Assembly: GCA_001803565.1 (NCBI GenBank)
Contig: MHDQ01000245.1
Span: 491 to 5,568, forward strand
Length of the DNA stretch: 5,078 bases
Direction: 5' to 3'
Source: Nitrospinae bacterium RIFCSPLOWO2_12_FULL_45_22
GTDB taxonomy: Bacteria; 2-12-FULL-45-22
In this document: in pieces, positions 1 to 5,078 of the stretch
How positions within the stretch are numbered: position 1 is the first letter of the stretch
How the letters are laid out: each line of letters opens with the position of its first letter
The notes under the pieces: generated by a model
Seen by the model: the letters and a program-made list of their open reading frames with translations, nothing else
Databases searched by the model: none
What the model was told of the DNA's origin: nothing
Translations under genes and position numbers: made by a program

Positions 1-73
1 GCAGGCAGGGTTCAGAAAGGTCTTCAATATGGCCGGCGGCATGAAAGCCTTTCAGGAAGCAGAAAAATCGTAG
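1..73 (+). CDS. C-terminal end of a rhodanese-like domain protein (partial)
   Basis: The open frame read from base 2 ends at TAG (71-73) and gives a 23-residue tail, QAGFRKVFNMAGGM followed by KAFQEAEKS. The pattern 'GF-x-x-V-x-N-(hydrophobic)-x-GG-(M/I)-x-(A/W)-(F/W)' is the usual last strand and helix of a rhodanese (sulfurtransferase) domain, where a short tail follows the conserved GG. The catalytic cysteine loop lies upstream, outside the window, so I cannot say whether the domain is active or part of a larger protein. It lies 80 bases before the first sulfotransferase on the same strand. Whether it belongs to the same transcript is unknown. The assignment rests on a short stretch, but the match to the family ending is good. 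Confidence 0.6.
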   Translation, partial: QAGFRKVFNMAGGMKAFQEAEKS

Positions 74-143
74 CAATTTAGTTTTTTGAAAAATTAAACA
101 CTGTTAAGAGCATACTGTTTGTCGCTACTATATAAACTTAACC

Positions 144-151
144 GGGGAAGG
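144..151 (+). promoter_or_regulatory. Ribosome binding site deciding a TTG start
   Basis: GGGGAAGG lies just before the TTG at 154. The segment 134-151 aligns with 1079-1096 ahead of the second sulfotransferase, matching 15 of 18 bases, and that gene starts at ATG from AGGAGAAGG. The homologous position and purine-rich site support TTG at 154 as the true start of the first gene, although the G-run spacing is short to moderate. Confidence 0.55.
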
Positions 152-153
152 CT

Positions 154-1017
154 TTGAGAAGGAAAAAATTAACAAAAAAAATTATTAAAAAAGGCAAATA
201 TTTTTTTAGGAGATATACCTGTCATTTGAGGATATTGCCTGATTTTCTTATAGTCGGAGCCCAAAAATGTGGAACAAGCTCTCTTTACAGGAACTTGGTC
301 AGACATCCGTCAATTGTTCCCGCATTCGTTAAAGAAGTGCATTTTTTTGATAATAGCCGTAATTACTTTCAAAAAGGAGTCGGGTGGTACAAGGCTCATT
401 TCCCTTCTTTACTGTATAAATACTATATTACGCATATCTGTAAAAATGATTTTATCACCGGAGAGGCAAGTCCATTTTACCTATTTCATCCGCATGCGCT
501 TAGGAGAATATCAGAACTGCTACCGGAAGTTAAGATAATCGTCATTTTAAGAAACCCTGTTGACAGGGCTTATTCTCACTACCACCATGAAGTCGAAAAG
601 GGGCGTGAAACACTATCTTTCGAAGACGCCGTAAGAATGGAAGAAGAGAGGCTCCGCGGGGAATTTGATAAACTTATGGCAGACGAGAAGTACACAAGCC
701 TGAATTACAGTTGTTATGCATACCTTTTGCGGGGAATATATGTTGACCAGCTAAAACGTGTGTACAGCTACTTTGAAAAGAGCCAGGTCCTTATTTTGAA
801 GAGTGAGGATTTTTTTAAAGATTCACAATCCACTATTGATAAAGTATTTCAATTCTTAGGCTTGCCTGGATGGCAGATGGAGCATTTCAAAAAGGCCAAT
901 GTCGGTTCTTATCAAAAAATGAATAGCGCCACAAGAAATCGGTTGCTCAATTATTTTGAGCCTCATAACCACAAGCTCTATGAATATCTGGGCATTAATT
1001 TTGGCTGGGATAAATAG
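154..1017 (+). CDS. PAPS-dependent sulfotransferase, heparan-sulfate type, copy 1
   Basis: This is a 287-residue cytosolic-type sulfotransferase expected to move a sulfuryl group from PAPS to a hydroxyl or amine of a glycan or lipid; the acceptor is unknown. The 5'-phosphosulfate loop is at residues 31-43 (FLIVGAQKCGTSS), with K38 as the PAPS-contacting lysine. KEVHFF at 60-65 carries E61, aligning with the catalytic base of heparan sulfate N- and 3-O-sulfotransferases. The 3'-phosphate motif LRNPVDRAYSHY is at 132-143, with R133 and S141. The C-terminal part (about 194-287) has the family's GxY...L pattern, an 'EDF...FLGLP' stretch and a closing 'PHNxxLYxxLGxxFGW'. Length fits a single-domain enzyme. 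The N-terminus is lysine-rich with no signal peptide. TTG is taken as start because the site aligns with the ATG of the downstream paralogue. All key residues are present, so it should be active. Confidence 0.9.
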   Translation: MRRKKLTKKIIKKGKYFFRRYTCHLRILPDFLIVGAQKCGTSSLYRNLVRHPSIVPAFVKEVHFFDNSRNYFQKGVGWYKAHFPSLLYKYYITHICKNDFITGEASPFYLFHPHALRRISELLPEVKIIVILRNPVDRAYSHYHHEVEKGRETLSFEDAVRMEEERLRGEFDKLMADEKYTSLNYSCYAYLLRGIYVDQLKRVYSYFEKSQVLILKSEDFFKDSQSTIDKVFQFLGLPGWQMEHFKKANVGSYQKMNSATRNRLLNYFEPHNHKLYEYLGINFGWDK

Positions 1018-1087
1018 CAAACCGACCATGTTAAAATTCAGGCAGCGATTTTTTCGCCATTCTTTTTAATTTTATTTTAAATTTAAC

Positions 1088-1096
1088 AGGAGAAGG
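1088..1096 (+). promoter_or_regulatory. Strong ribosome binding site of sulfotransferase copy 2
   Basis: AGGAGAAGG sits one base before the ATG at 1098, with the AGGAG core five bases away. It is closer to the Shine-Dalgarno consensus than the equivalent site of copy 1, and it is paired with ATG rather than TTG. This suggests copy 2 is translated more efficiently (inference). Confidence 0.6.
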
Positions 1097-1097
1097 T

Positions 1098-1967
1098 ATG
1101 ACAGGTGGAAAAACCAAAAAAAATTTTATTAAAAAAAGCAGATTTCTTTACAGACTATCAACCTGCCATTTGAGGATATTGCCTGATTTTCTCATAGTCG
1201 GAGCTCAAAAATGTGGGACAACTTCTCTTTACAGGAATTTGGTCAAACATCCATCAATTGTCCCCGCATTCGTTAAAGAGGTACATTATTTTAATAATAG
1301 CCGTAATTACTTTCAAAAAGGCTTAGGCTGGTATAAGGCGCACTTCCCTACTTTACTGTATAAATATTATCGCAAACATATAGGTAAAAATGATTTTCTC
1401 ACCGGCGAGGCAAGTCCATTTTACATGTTTCATCCGCATGCACCCAGAAGAATTTCAGAACTGCTACCGGAAGTTAAATTAATCGTCATTTTAAGAAACC
1501 CTGTTGACAGGGCTTATTCTCATTATTACCATGAAGTCGAAAGGGGACGTGAACGTGAAACAGTATCTTTCGAAGACGCTATAAGAATGGAAGAAGAGAG
1601 GCTTTGCGGGGAATTTGATAAACTAATGGCAGACGAGAAGTACACAAGCTGGCATTACAATCATAATTCATACCTTTTGCGGGGAATATATGTTGACCAA
1701 CTAAAGCGTGTGTACAGCTACTTTGACAAGAGCCAGATACTTATTTTGAAGAGTGAGGATTTTTTTAAAGACTCACAATCCACCATTGATAAAGTATTGC
1801 AATTCTTATGCTTGCCTGAGTGGCAACTGAAGGATTTCACAAAGGACAACGTAGGTTCTTATCAAAAAATGGATCCCGCGACAAGAAGCCGATTGCTCGA
1901 TTATTTTAAACCTCACAATCAAAGACTGTATGATTACCTGGGTATCAACTTTGGATGGGAAAAATAA
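1098..1967 (+). CDS. PAPS-dependent sulfotransferase, heparan-sulfate type, copy 2
   Basis: This 289-residue paralogue of the preceding gene differs at about 43 of 266 aligned positions after residue 21 by hand count, so about 84% identity in the core. Residues 1-21 are much less conserved but still basic. All family motifs are kept: the phosphosulfate loop with K38 (GAQKCGTTS), E61 in KEVHYF, and R133 and S141 in the 3'-phosphate motif. Differences cluster at residues 185-191 (WHYNHNS against LNYSCYA in copy 1) and around 241-249, away from the PAPS motifs. This suggests a changed acceptor preference rather than loss of function (inference). Two extra residues (RE) follow R151-E152. It begins with ATG behind a strong ribosome binding site, 80 bases after copy 1, and is probably co-transcribed with it. 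The real acceptor, glycan or lipid, cannot be told from sequence. Confidence 0.9.
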   Translation: MTGGKTKKNFIKKSRFLYRLSTCHLRILPDFLIVGAQKCGTTSLYRNLVKHPSIVPAFVKEVHYFNNSRNYFQKGLGWYKAHFPTLLYKYYRKHIGKNDFLTGEASPFYMFHPHAPRRISELLPEVKLIVILRNPVDRAYSHYYHEVERGRERETVSFEDAIRMEEERLCGEFDKLMADEKYTSWHYNHNSYLLRGIYVDQLKRVYSYFDKSQILILKSEDFFKDSQSTIDKVLQFLCLPEWQLKDFTKDNVGSYQKMDPATRSRLLDYFKPHNQRLYDYLGINFGWEK

Positions 1968-1972
1968 AAATT

Positions 1973-1995
1973 CAATGAAGTGCATCGTGCCATTG
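1973..1995 (+). other. Imperfect hairpin in the gap before the ABC-like gene
   Basis: CAATG (1973-1977) can pair with CATTG (1991-1995), and GCA (1982-1984) with TGC (1988-1990), leaving a four-base bulge and a three-base loop. It is not followed by a T-run, so it is not an intrinsic terminator. It fills most of the 38-base gap and lies ten bases ahead of the TTG start at 2006, where no clear ribosome binding site is seen. It could affect translation or be chance. Confidence 0.25.
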
Positions 1996-2005
1996 GTTAT
2001 AAGAC

Positions 2006-3817
2006 TTGAATAGATTCATAGAAACAATTTGTCAATACAGCGCTACGCTCAGGCTGATAGCCACCGATTCGGTCTGGAGATTTAAGAAGGGGTCTGCCTT
2101 TATTCTCCTAACAGGCTTTCTGGGGACTTCTTTTCAATTGCTGACTATCGGTCTCGCTATCTATTATGCGCGTGCGCTGGAAAAAGGTGAACCTGTTAAG
2201 TTGCTTGGATACGAATTTCAGGCACGGACCTCGGTTGCCCTTCTTTTCCTTTTAGGCGCCGGGGTTTTTTTCTTTCTTTTGCTGTCCGCATGGTTGATCT
2301 ATTTTTCAAAGACAAAGACTATTGCATTGATGAGGAAGTACGAAACGTTTTGTTCAAAAAGGATATTCTCCCTGTTTGGCTCCAGTGTGAAAATATGGAC
2401 TCCCCCCCACCAGAACTTTTGTGATGACAGAACTATTTTCAGAATTGTACGCTTCGACTCCAGGCATAACAGCAAGGCACTGGGAATACTTCTGACGACG
2501 ATTGTTCCCGCCGTAACGTTACTGGTGTCTGTCTGCACGCTGTTTTACACCAACGTTTCGTTAACGTGTCTCATGATGGTTTTTTTTGGAATAGCTTCAT
2601 TTTTTCAATACAAAATAAATATTATTGGTATCAGAGATTCCGCCCGGTTGGAAAATTGTATAAGAGGATGTGCGTTGGAATATAGACAGATTATTCAACG
2701 GCAAAAAAGTATAGCTATGCCTTTGCCGAAAAATGAATCATGGTTTGAGAAGATGCTTTTCTCTTCAGGCAAAATCAGGCAATATAAAGATGCTTACACA
2801 GGCCGCCTGAAGGTGCTGGAAACCAGCCACCTTGTCAGCAACATATTATTTGCAATTACTATTTTTGTGCTCCTCCTGATTATGGGCTCCCGCATTATCT
2901 TCAGGGCGGATAACTGGAGCAGCTTGATTGTTTATCTGATTGCCTTACGCTTTTTTCTGGTTAATATAAGACAATTGAGCAGGCAAATTACCCATCTCAA
3001 CAGGTTTTATCCGCAAATAAAAAGATATTTTCAATTTCTGAATAATACGAAGGCATTGCAGGGAAACGGCGATCTGCGTTCGACACCCTATATGATACTC
3101 GCGGAGAAACCCATTGAAAATTCACTGAAAAATTGGCAATTACGCAAGGGAAGCAGGATCGGGCTAATCAGCGCGGTGAAGCTTAATCGTTACACCCTCG
3201 CATTTTTTATTCACTGCCTGCTTGGACATTCAAAGCAAGCCGCAGAAAATGCCCTTAGTTCTGCATGGTTCATGACATCGAATTACGGGAATGTGTATAC
3301 TTCATTAAGGGAGTTTCTGTGTCTTCCCTCCGGATATTCCTGGCAAGACCTCCGGGATGAATTGAAAGAGACAGAGATGTGCGATAGGCTCGAACAACAA
3401 CTTTCCGGTGATTTAGACAGCTACATTTCACCAGAAAAATGGAACCAGGCGGACGCTGACCTGAAAGTTGCACTGGCGTTGCTCGGCGCAATGCATTCTG
3501 ATAAGTATTGGATACTGCTTGAAGAGAATGTATTGCAGCACCTTCCCGATGCGGCGCTAAAATATTTCATCAATCGTCTTTCTGACAGAATTCTGGTGAT
3601 AGTTTCTTGTCCAAACACAAAAACACCGGGAAAGTACGGTGAAGAGGTAATTGCGGTGCTTTCAGATAATGGCGTTGCAGGGTTGGGATCTGCTGCGTGG
3701 TTTGAGGAAAACCGGCACAAAATCTTTGATACCCCGAAGCATATTCAACAGAATGATTCTTATATAAGTGACAGTGGTGCCGATAGCGAAGATTTGTTTG
3801 ATGACGAGGATATTTAA
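2006..3817 (+). CDS. ABC exporter-like membrane protein with degenerate (pseudo) nucleotide-binding domain
   Basis: This 603-residue protein has the layout of an ABC half-exporter. The membrane part covers about residues 28-345, with hydrophobic stretches near 31-54, 77-100, 158-200, 277-298 and 304-320. Residues about 360-575 follow the NBD pattern. The Walker A position aligns without gaps (LISAVKLNRYTL, 387-398) but has lost the glycines; Lys is R395 and Ser is Y396. The Q-loop Gln falls on T424, no LSGGQ is present (about 478-487), Walker B is WILLEEN (502-508) with Asp replaced by E506, and the H-loop His is C535. ATP hydrolysis therefore looks impossible for this half. The frame is intact, so it is not a simple pseudogene. 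Residues 585-603 are acidic. TTG at 2006 is the first start after the in-frame stop at 2000; later starts would cut the first membrane helix. A partner role beside an active ABC half, or a scaffold role, is inferred. Confidence 0.75.
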   Translation: MNRFIETICQYSATLRLIATDSVWRFKKGSAFILLTGFLGTSFQLLTIGLAIYYARALEKGEPVKLLGYEFQARTSVALLFLLGAGVFFFLLLSAWLIYFSKTKTIALMRKYETFCSKRIFSLFGSSVKIWTPPHQNFCDDRTIFRIVRFDSRHNSKALGILLTTIVPAVTLLVSVCTLFYTNVSLTCLMMVFFGIASFFQYKINIIGIRDSARLENCIRGCALEYRQIIQRQKSIAMPLPKNESWFEKMLFSSGKIRQYKDAYTGRLKVLETSHLVSNILFAITIFVLLLIMGSRIIFRADNWSSLIVYLIALRFFLVNIRQLSRQITHLNRFYPQIKRYFQFLNNTKALQGNGDLRSTPYMILAEKPIENSLKNWQLRKGSRIGLISAVKLNRYTLAFFIHCLLGHSKQAAENALSSAWFMTSNYGNVYTSLREFLCLPSGYSWQDLRDELKETEMCDRLEQQLSGDLDSYISPEKWNQADADLKVALALLGAMHSDKYWILLEENVLQHLPDAALKYFINRLSDRILVIVSCPNTKTPGKYGEEVIAVLSDNGVAGLGSAAWFEENRHKIFDTPKHIQQNDSYISDSGADSEDLFDDEDI

Positions 3818-3840
3818 TTTAGAGAAAGATTAAAAAAAGT

Positions 3841-4641
3841 ATGAATAACCGCTATTCTTTTGAAGAAGTTAAAGCTTCAGCCAAGCTCATAGACGCCTGG
3901 TGGACCGTTAAAGTTATTGACCCCGTTGCCTTTCGGCTTACCTACCTTCTTGCCAATTACACCAGACTTACTCCCAACCAGATTAGTTTCTGTGCCCTGA
4001 TCCTTGGGTTAGCAAGCGCCTATTTCTTCCTGAAAGGCGATTACATGCACCTTGTGCTGGGCGCAATAGTCATGGAACTGTCTTTTGTCTTTGATTGCGT
4101 GGATGGCAAGATTGCGCGTTTGAAGAAAGCGGGAACCAAATTCGGAGCTTACTGGGATTTTATTCAGGACAGGTTAGTACAGTTTGCTGCCCTCTTTGCC
4201 TTAATTTGGAGTCAGTGTCAGCATACAGGCAATACGGATTTTTGGATGCTGGGGATGACCTACGTTTTTGCAGACGCATTCCATCGCACAACCTCGTTCC
4301 ATATGCAAAATTTGGTTGCGGAAGAAGAGGGCAGGATTCCTAGGAAGCGTACGAAAAAGGAAATTGAGGAAATTCTGGCCAAATATGCAAAAACCCACAG
4401 CACCTGGAAGTCCTTTATCAAACGCTGGATGGTTAAAAACCGGCTGACAAGCTTTCCTACAACAATTGAAACCAGGGTGCTGCTGTTTTTCGTCTCCACC
4501 ACCCTTAACCAAGTTTTCTGGGGTCTGGTGCTGGCAGTCGCTGCACTGGCATTCCTTACCGTACTCAAAAGTATAATGTCCCTGCGTCACCTTTACAATA
4601 TTTCTTCAAATAAGGAAAGGGATTTTCCTAATATTGACTGA
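3841..4641 (+). CDS. CDP-alcohol phosphatidyltransferase family membrane enzyme
   Basis: This 266-residue integral membrane enzyme displaces CMP from a CDP-alcohol with a second alcohol, forming a phosphodiester, as in phospholipid head-group or inositol-phosphate synthesis. The full family signature is present: D85-xx-D88-G89-xx-A92-R93-x8-G102-xxx-D106-xxx-D110, the aspartates that bind the two metals. It follows the usual LTPNQIS lead-in (43-49) to the first core helix. Hydrophobic segments lie at about 47-65, 69-86, 110-126, 133-147 and 211-243. A charged loop (about 158-200, rich in Lys, Arg and Glu) separates the last two groups. Substrates cannot be set from sequence; the adjacent nucleotidyltransferase suggests a non-standard CDP-alcohol such as CDP-inositol, CDP-choline or a similar head group. 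It starts 23 bases after the ABC-like gene with a weak purine-rich site (AGAGAAAG, 3821-3828), consistent with an operon. Confidence 0.9.
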   Translation: MNNRYSFEEVKASAKLIDAWWTVKVIDPVAFRLTYLLANYTRLTPNQISFCALILGLASAYFFLKGDYMHLVLGAIVMELSFVFDCVDGKIARLKKAGTKFGAYWDFIQDRLVQFAALFALIWSQCQHTGNTDFWMLGMTYVFADAFHRTTSFHMQNLVAEEEGRIPRKRTKKEIEEILAKYAKTHSTWKSFIKRWMVKNRLTSFPTTIETRVLLFFVSTTLNQVFWGLVLAVAALAFLTVLKSIMSLRHLYNISSNKERDFPNID

Positions 4642-4650
4642 TAGATTAGG

Positions 4651-4675
4651 TGACTTTAGGATTTCCTTGAAGTCA
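4651..4675 (+). other. Hairpin between the CDP-alcohol gene and the nucleotidyltransferase
   Basis: TGACTT (4651-4656) is perfectly complementary to AAGTCA (4670-4675), and an inner AGG (4658-4660) can pair with CCT (4665-4667) around an ATTT loop. No T-run follows, so Rho-independent termination is not supported. It overlaps the -35-like element of the putative promoter at 4667-4695 and might be an operator or attenuating structure (inference). Confidence 0.3.
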
Positions 4676-4695
4676 ACAAACTATAATTATATAAT
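4667..4695 (+). promoter_or_regulatory. Putative sigma70-type promoter, possibly giving a leaderless mRNA
   Basis: TTGAAG (4667-4672) is separated by 17 bases from a perfect TATAAT (4690-4695). Transcription would be expected to begin near 4702, which is the A of the ATG of the next gene. No Shine-Dalgarno sequence is seen ahead of that ATG, which fits a leaderless transcript. A second TATAAT lies at 4682-4687 without a good -35. The AT-rich setting makes chance matches possible. Confidence 0.4.
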
Positions 4696-4701
4696 CAAAA
4701 C

Positions 4702-5078
4702 ATGAAAGTACTATTTCTAGCCGCCGGACTTGCCAACCGGCTTCGCCCCCTGACAAATAAAAAAACCAAGACCCTAATTGATTTAGGTGGAAAATCTATT
4801 ATGGAACATTCCCTGGAATCGCTGACAAGTCGTGGTTTTAGGGATTTTGTCGTTGTTTCAGGACACGGACACGAGTTCCTGAAAGAAGAGACCGAATCCC
4901 TTTCCAGGAAACTGGATTTTAAATACACCATTATCTTTAATCCGGATTTTGAAAAGAAAAACAATTGTAGTTCGGTTTTATTGGCCATTGATCATCTTGA
5001 TGACCACGTGCTGCTTATTAACTCTGATGTGGTTTACGACCCGGTAATTCTGGATGAAGTAGTTGATAAGTTCGATAC
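4702..5078 (+). CDS. Nucleotidyltransferase, cytidylyltransferase-like (partial, N-terminal 125 codons)
   Basis: The open frame starts at ATG 4702 and runs off the right edge. The Rossmann-like start LFLAAGLANRLRPLT (4-18) and TKTLIDLGGKSIMEH (22-36) match the sugar-phosphate nucleotidyl-transferase / NTP_transf_3 fold. R13 and K23 are the conserved nucleotide-contacting residues, and INSDV (106-110) carries the metal-binding D109. The pair NN at 87-88 followed by SSVLLA resembles the 'NN-x-x-S-L-x-x-A' segment of phosphocholine and inositol-1-phosphate cytidylyltransferases rather than glucose-1-phosphate enzymes. It is therefore likely to make a CDP-activated alcohol for the upstream CDP-alcohol phosphatidyltransferase (inference). 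Oddities are loss of the middle glycine of GxGxR (GLANR), Thr for the usual Pro before K23, and Ser for Gly before D109. The C-terminal half is missing, so fusion to another domain cannot be excluded. Confidence 0.8.
   Translation, partial: MKVLFLAAGLANRLRPLTNKKTKTLIDLGGKSIMEHSLESLTSRGFRDFVVVSGHGHEFLKEETESLSRKLDFKYTIIFNPDFEKKNNCSSVLLAIDHLDDHVLLINSDVVYDPVILDEVVDKFD

Larger units (their letters stand above)
134..1017 (+). repeat. Tandem gene duplication, copy 1
   Basis: This unit covers the ribosome binding site and whole coding region of the first sulfotransferase. It is repeated in direct orientation at 1079-1967. Identity is high along the coding part, including a 43-base exact match (536-578 against 1480-1522). 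The two copies are least alike in the first ~21 codons. No terminal inverted repeats or transposase are visible, so this looks like an ordinary tandem duplication rather than a mobile element. Confidence 0.85.
1079..1967 (+). repeat. Tandem gene duplication, copy 2
   Basis: Direct-repeat partner of 134-1017, separated from it by about 60 bases of AT-rich, non-homologous DNA. It carries a six-base tandem insertion (CGTGAA twice at 1548-1559) that copy 1 lacks, which keeps the frame and adds two residues. Confidence 0.85.

Noticed and set aside
86-116. Possible promoter TTGAAA ... CATACT ahead of the first sulfotransferase
   Set aside because: The spacer is 19 bases and the -10 matches only four of six positions in AT-rich DNA; it may be real but is not supported well enough to list.
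1041-1066. Terminator-like GCGA-TTTTT-TCGC stem followed by T-rich DNA between the sulfotransferases
   Set aside because: The stem is only four base pairs and the T-rich sequence extends through the whole AT-rich gap, so it is not a convincing intrinsic terminator.
134-1967. Tandem repeat as a mobile element or phase-variable cassette
   Set aside because: There are no terminal inverted repeats, target-site duplications, transposase or recombinase, and both copies are complete genes; simple duplication explains it.
2299-2538. Open frame on the minus strand inside the ABC-like gene
   Set aside because: It lies wholly within a longer + strand gene with clear domain structure, has no recognisable motif, and looks like a frame shadow.
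3270-3720. Two overlapping minus-strand open frames (73 and 99 codons) opposite the pseudo-NBD
   Set aside because: I considered that the degenerate NBD might be non-coding with the real gene opposite. The + strand keeps the NBD strand order and hydrophobic pattern, while the minus frames show no family features.
2006-3817. ABC-like gene as a frameshifted pseudogene
   Set aside because: The frame is open for 603 codons, and the hydrophobic segments and NBD-like order are preserved from end to end, which points to a maintained protein rather than decay.
4201-4590. Minus-strand open frames opposite the CDP-alcohol phosphatidyltransferase
   Set aside because: They lie within a gene with an intact catalytic signature, and their composition shows no domain or signal.

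Overview
The window reads as bacterial accessory DNA of moderate to low GC content. Genes are closely spaced, all on the + strand, and start at ATG or TTG. Nothing in it fixes the taxon. PAPS-dependent carbohydrate-type sulfotransferases next to lipid and envelope genes occur in several groups of envelope-rich environmental bacteria, so I infer only a free-living bacterium, probably Gram-negative.

Layout from left to right: the last codons of a rhodanese-like protein (1-73); two tandem paralogous sulfotransferases of the heparan-sulfate/Sulfotransfer_1 type (154-1017 and 1098-1967), whose duplicated unit includes the ribosome binding site; a 603-residue membrane protein with the architecture of an ABC exporter half-transporter, whose nucleotide-binding domain has lost every recognisable catalytic motif (2006-3817); a CDP-alcohol phosphatidyltransferase with an intact catalytic signature (3841-4641); and the first 125 codons of a nucleotidyltransferase of the cytidylyltransferase-like type (4702 to the right edge). 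There is no tRNA, rRNA, CRISPR array or insertion sequence, and no non-coding stretch over 300 bases.

Functional reading (inference): the last two genes form a logical pair. A nucleotidyltransferase activates a small phosphorylated alcohol as a CDP derivative, and the membrane-embedded CDP-alcohol enzyme transfers the phospho-alcohol to an acceptor lipid or second alcohol. The sulfotransferases would sulfate a glycan or lipid from PAPS. The dead ABC exporter homologue could be a non-hydrolysing partner of a working ABC half, or a membrane scaffold, for moving or assembling the product. The window therefore looks like part of an envelope glycan or lipid modification locus. Its most unusual member is the ABC-like protein with a pseudo-NBD; the second is the recently duplicated and diversified sulfotransferase pair.
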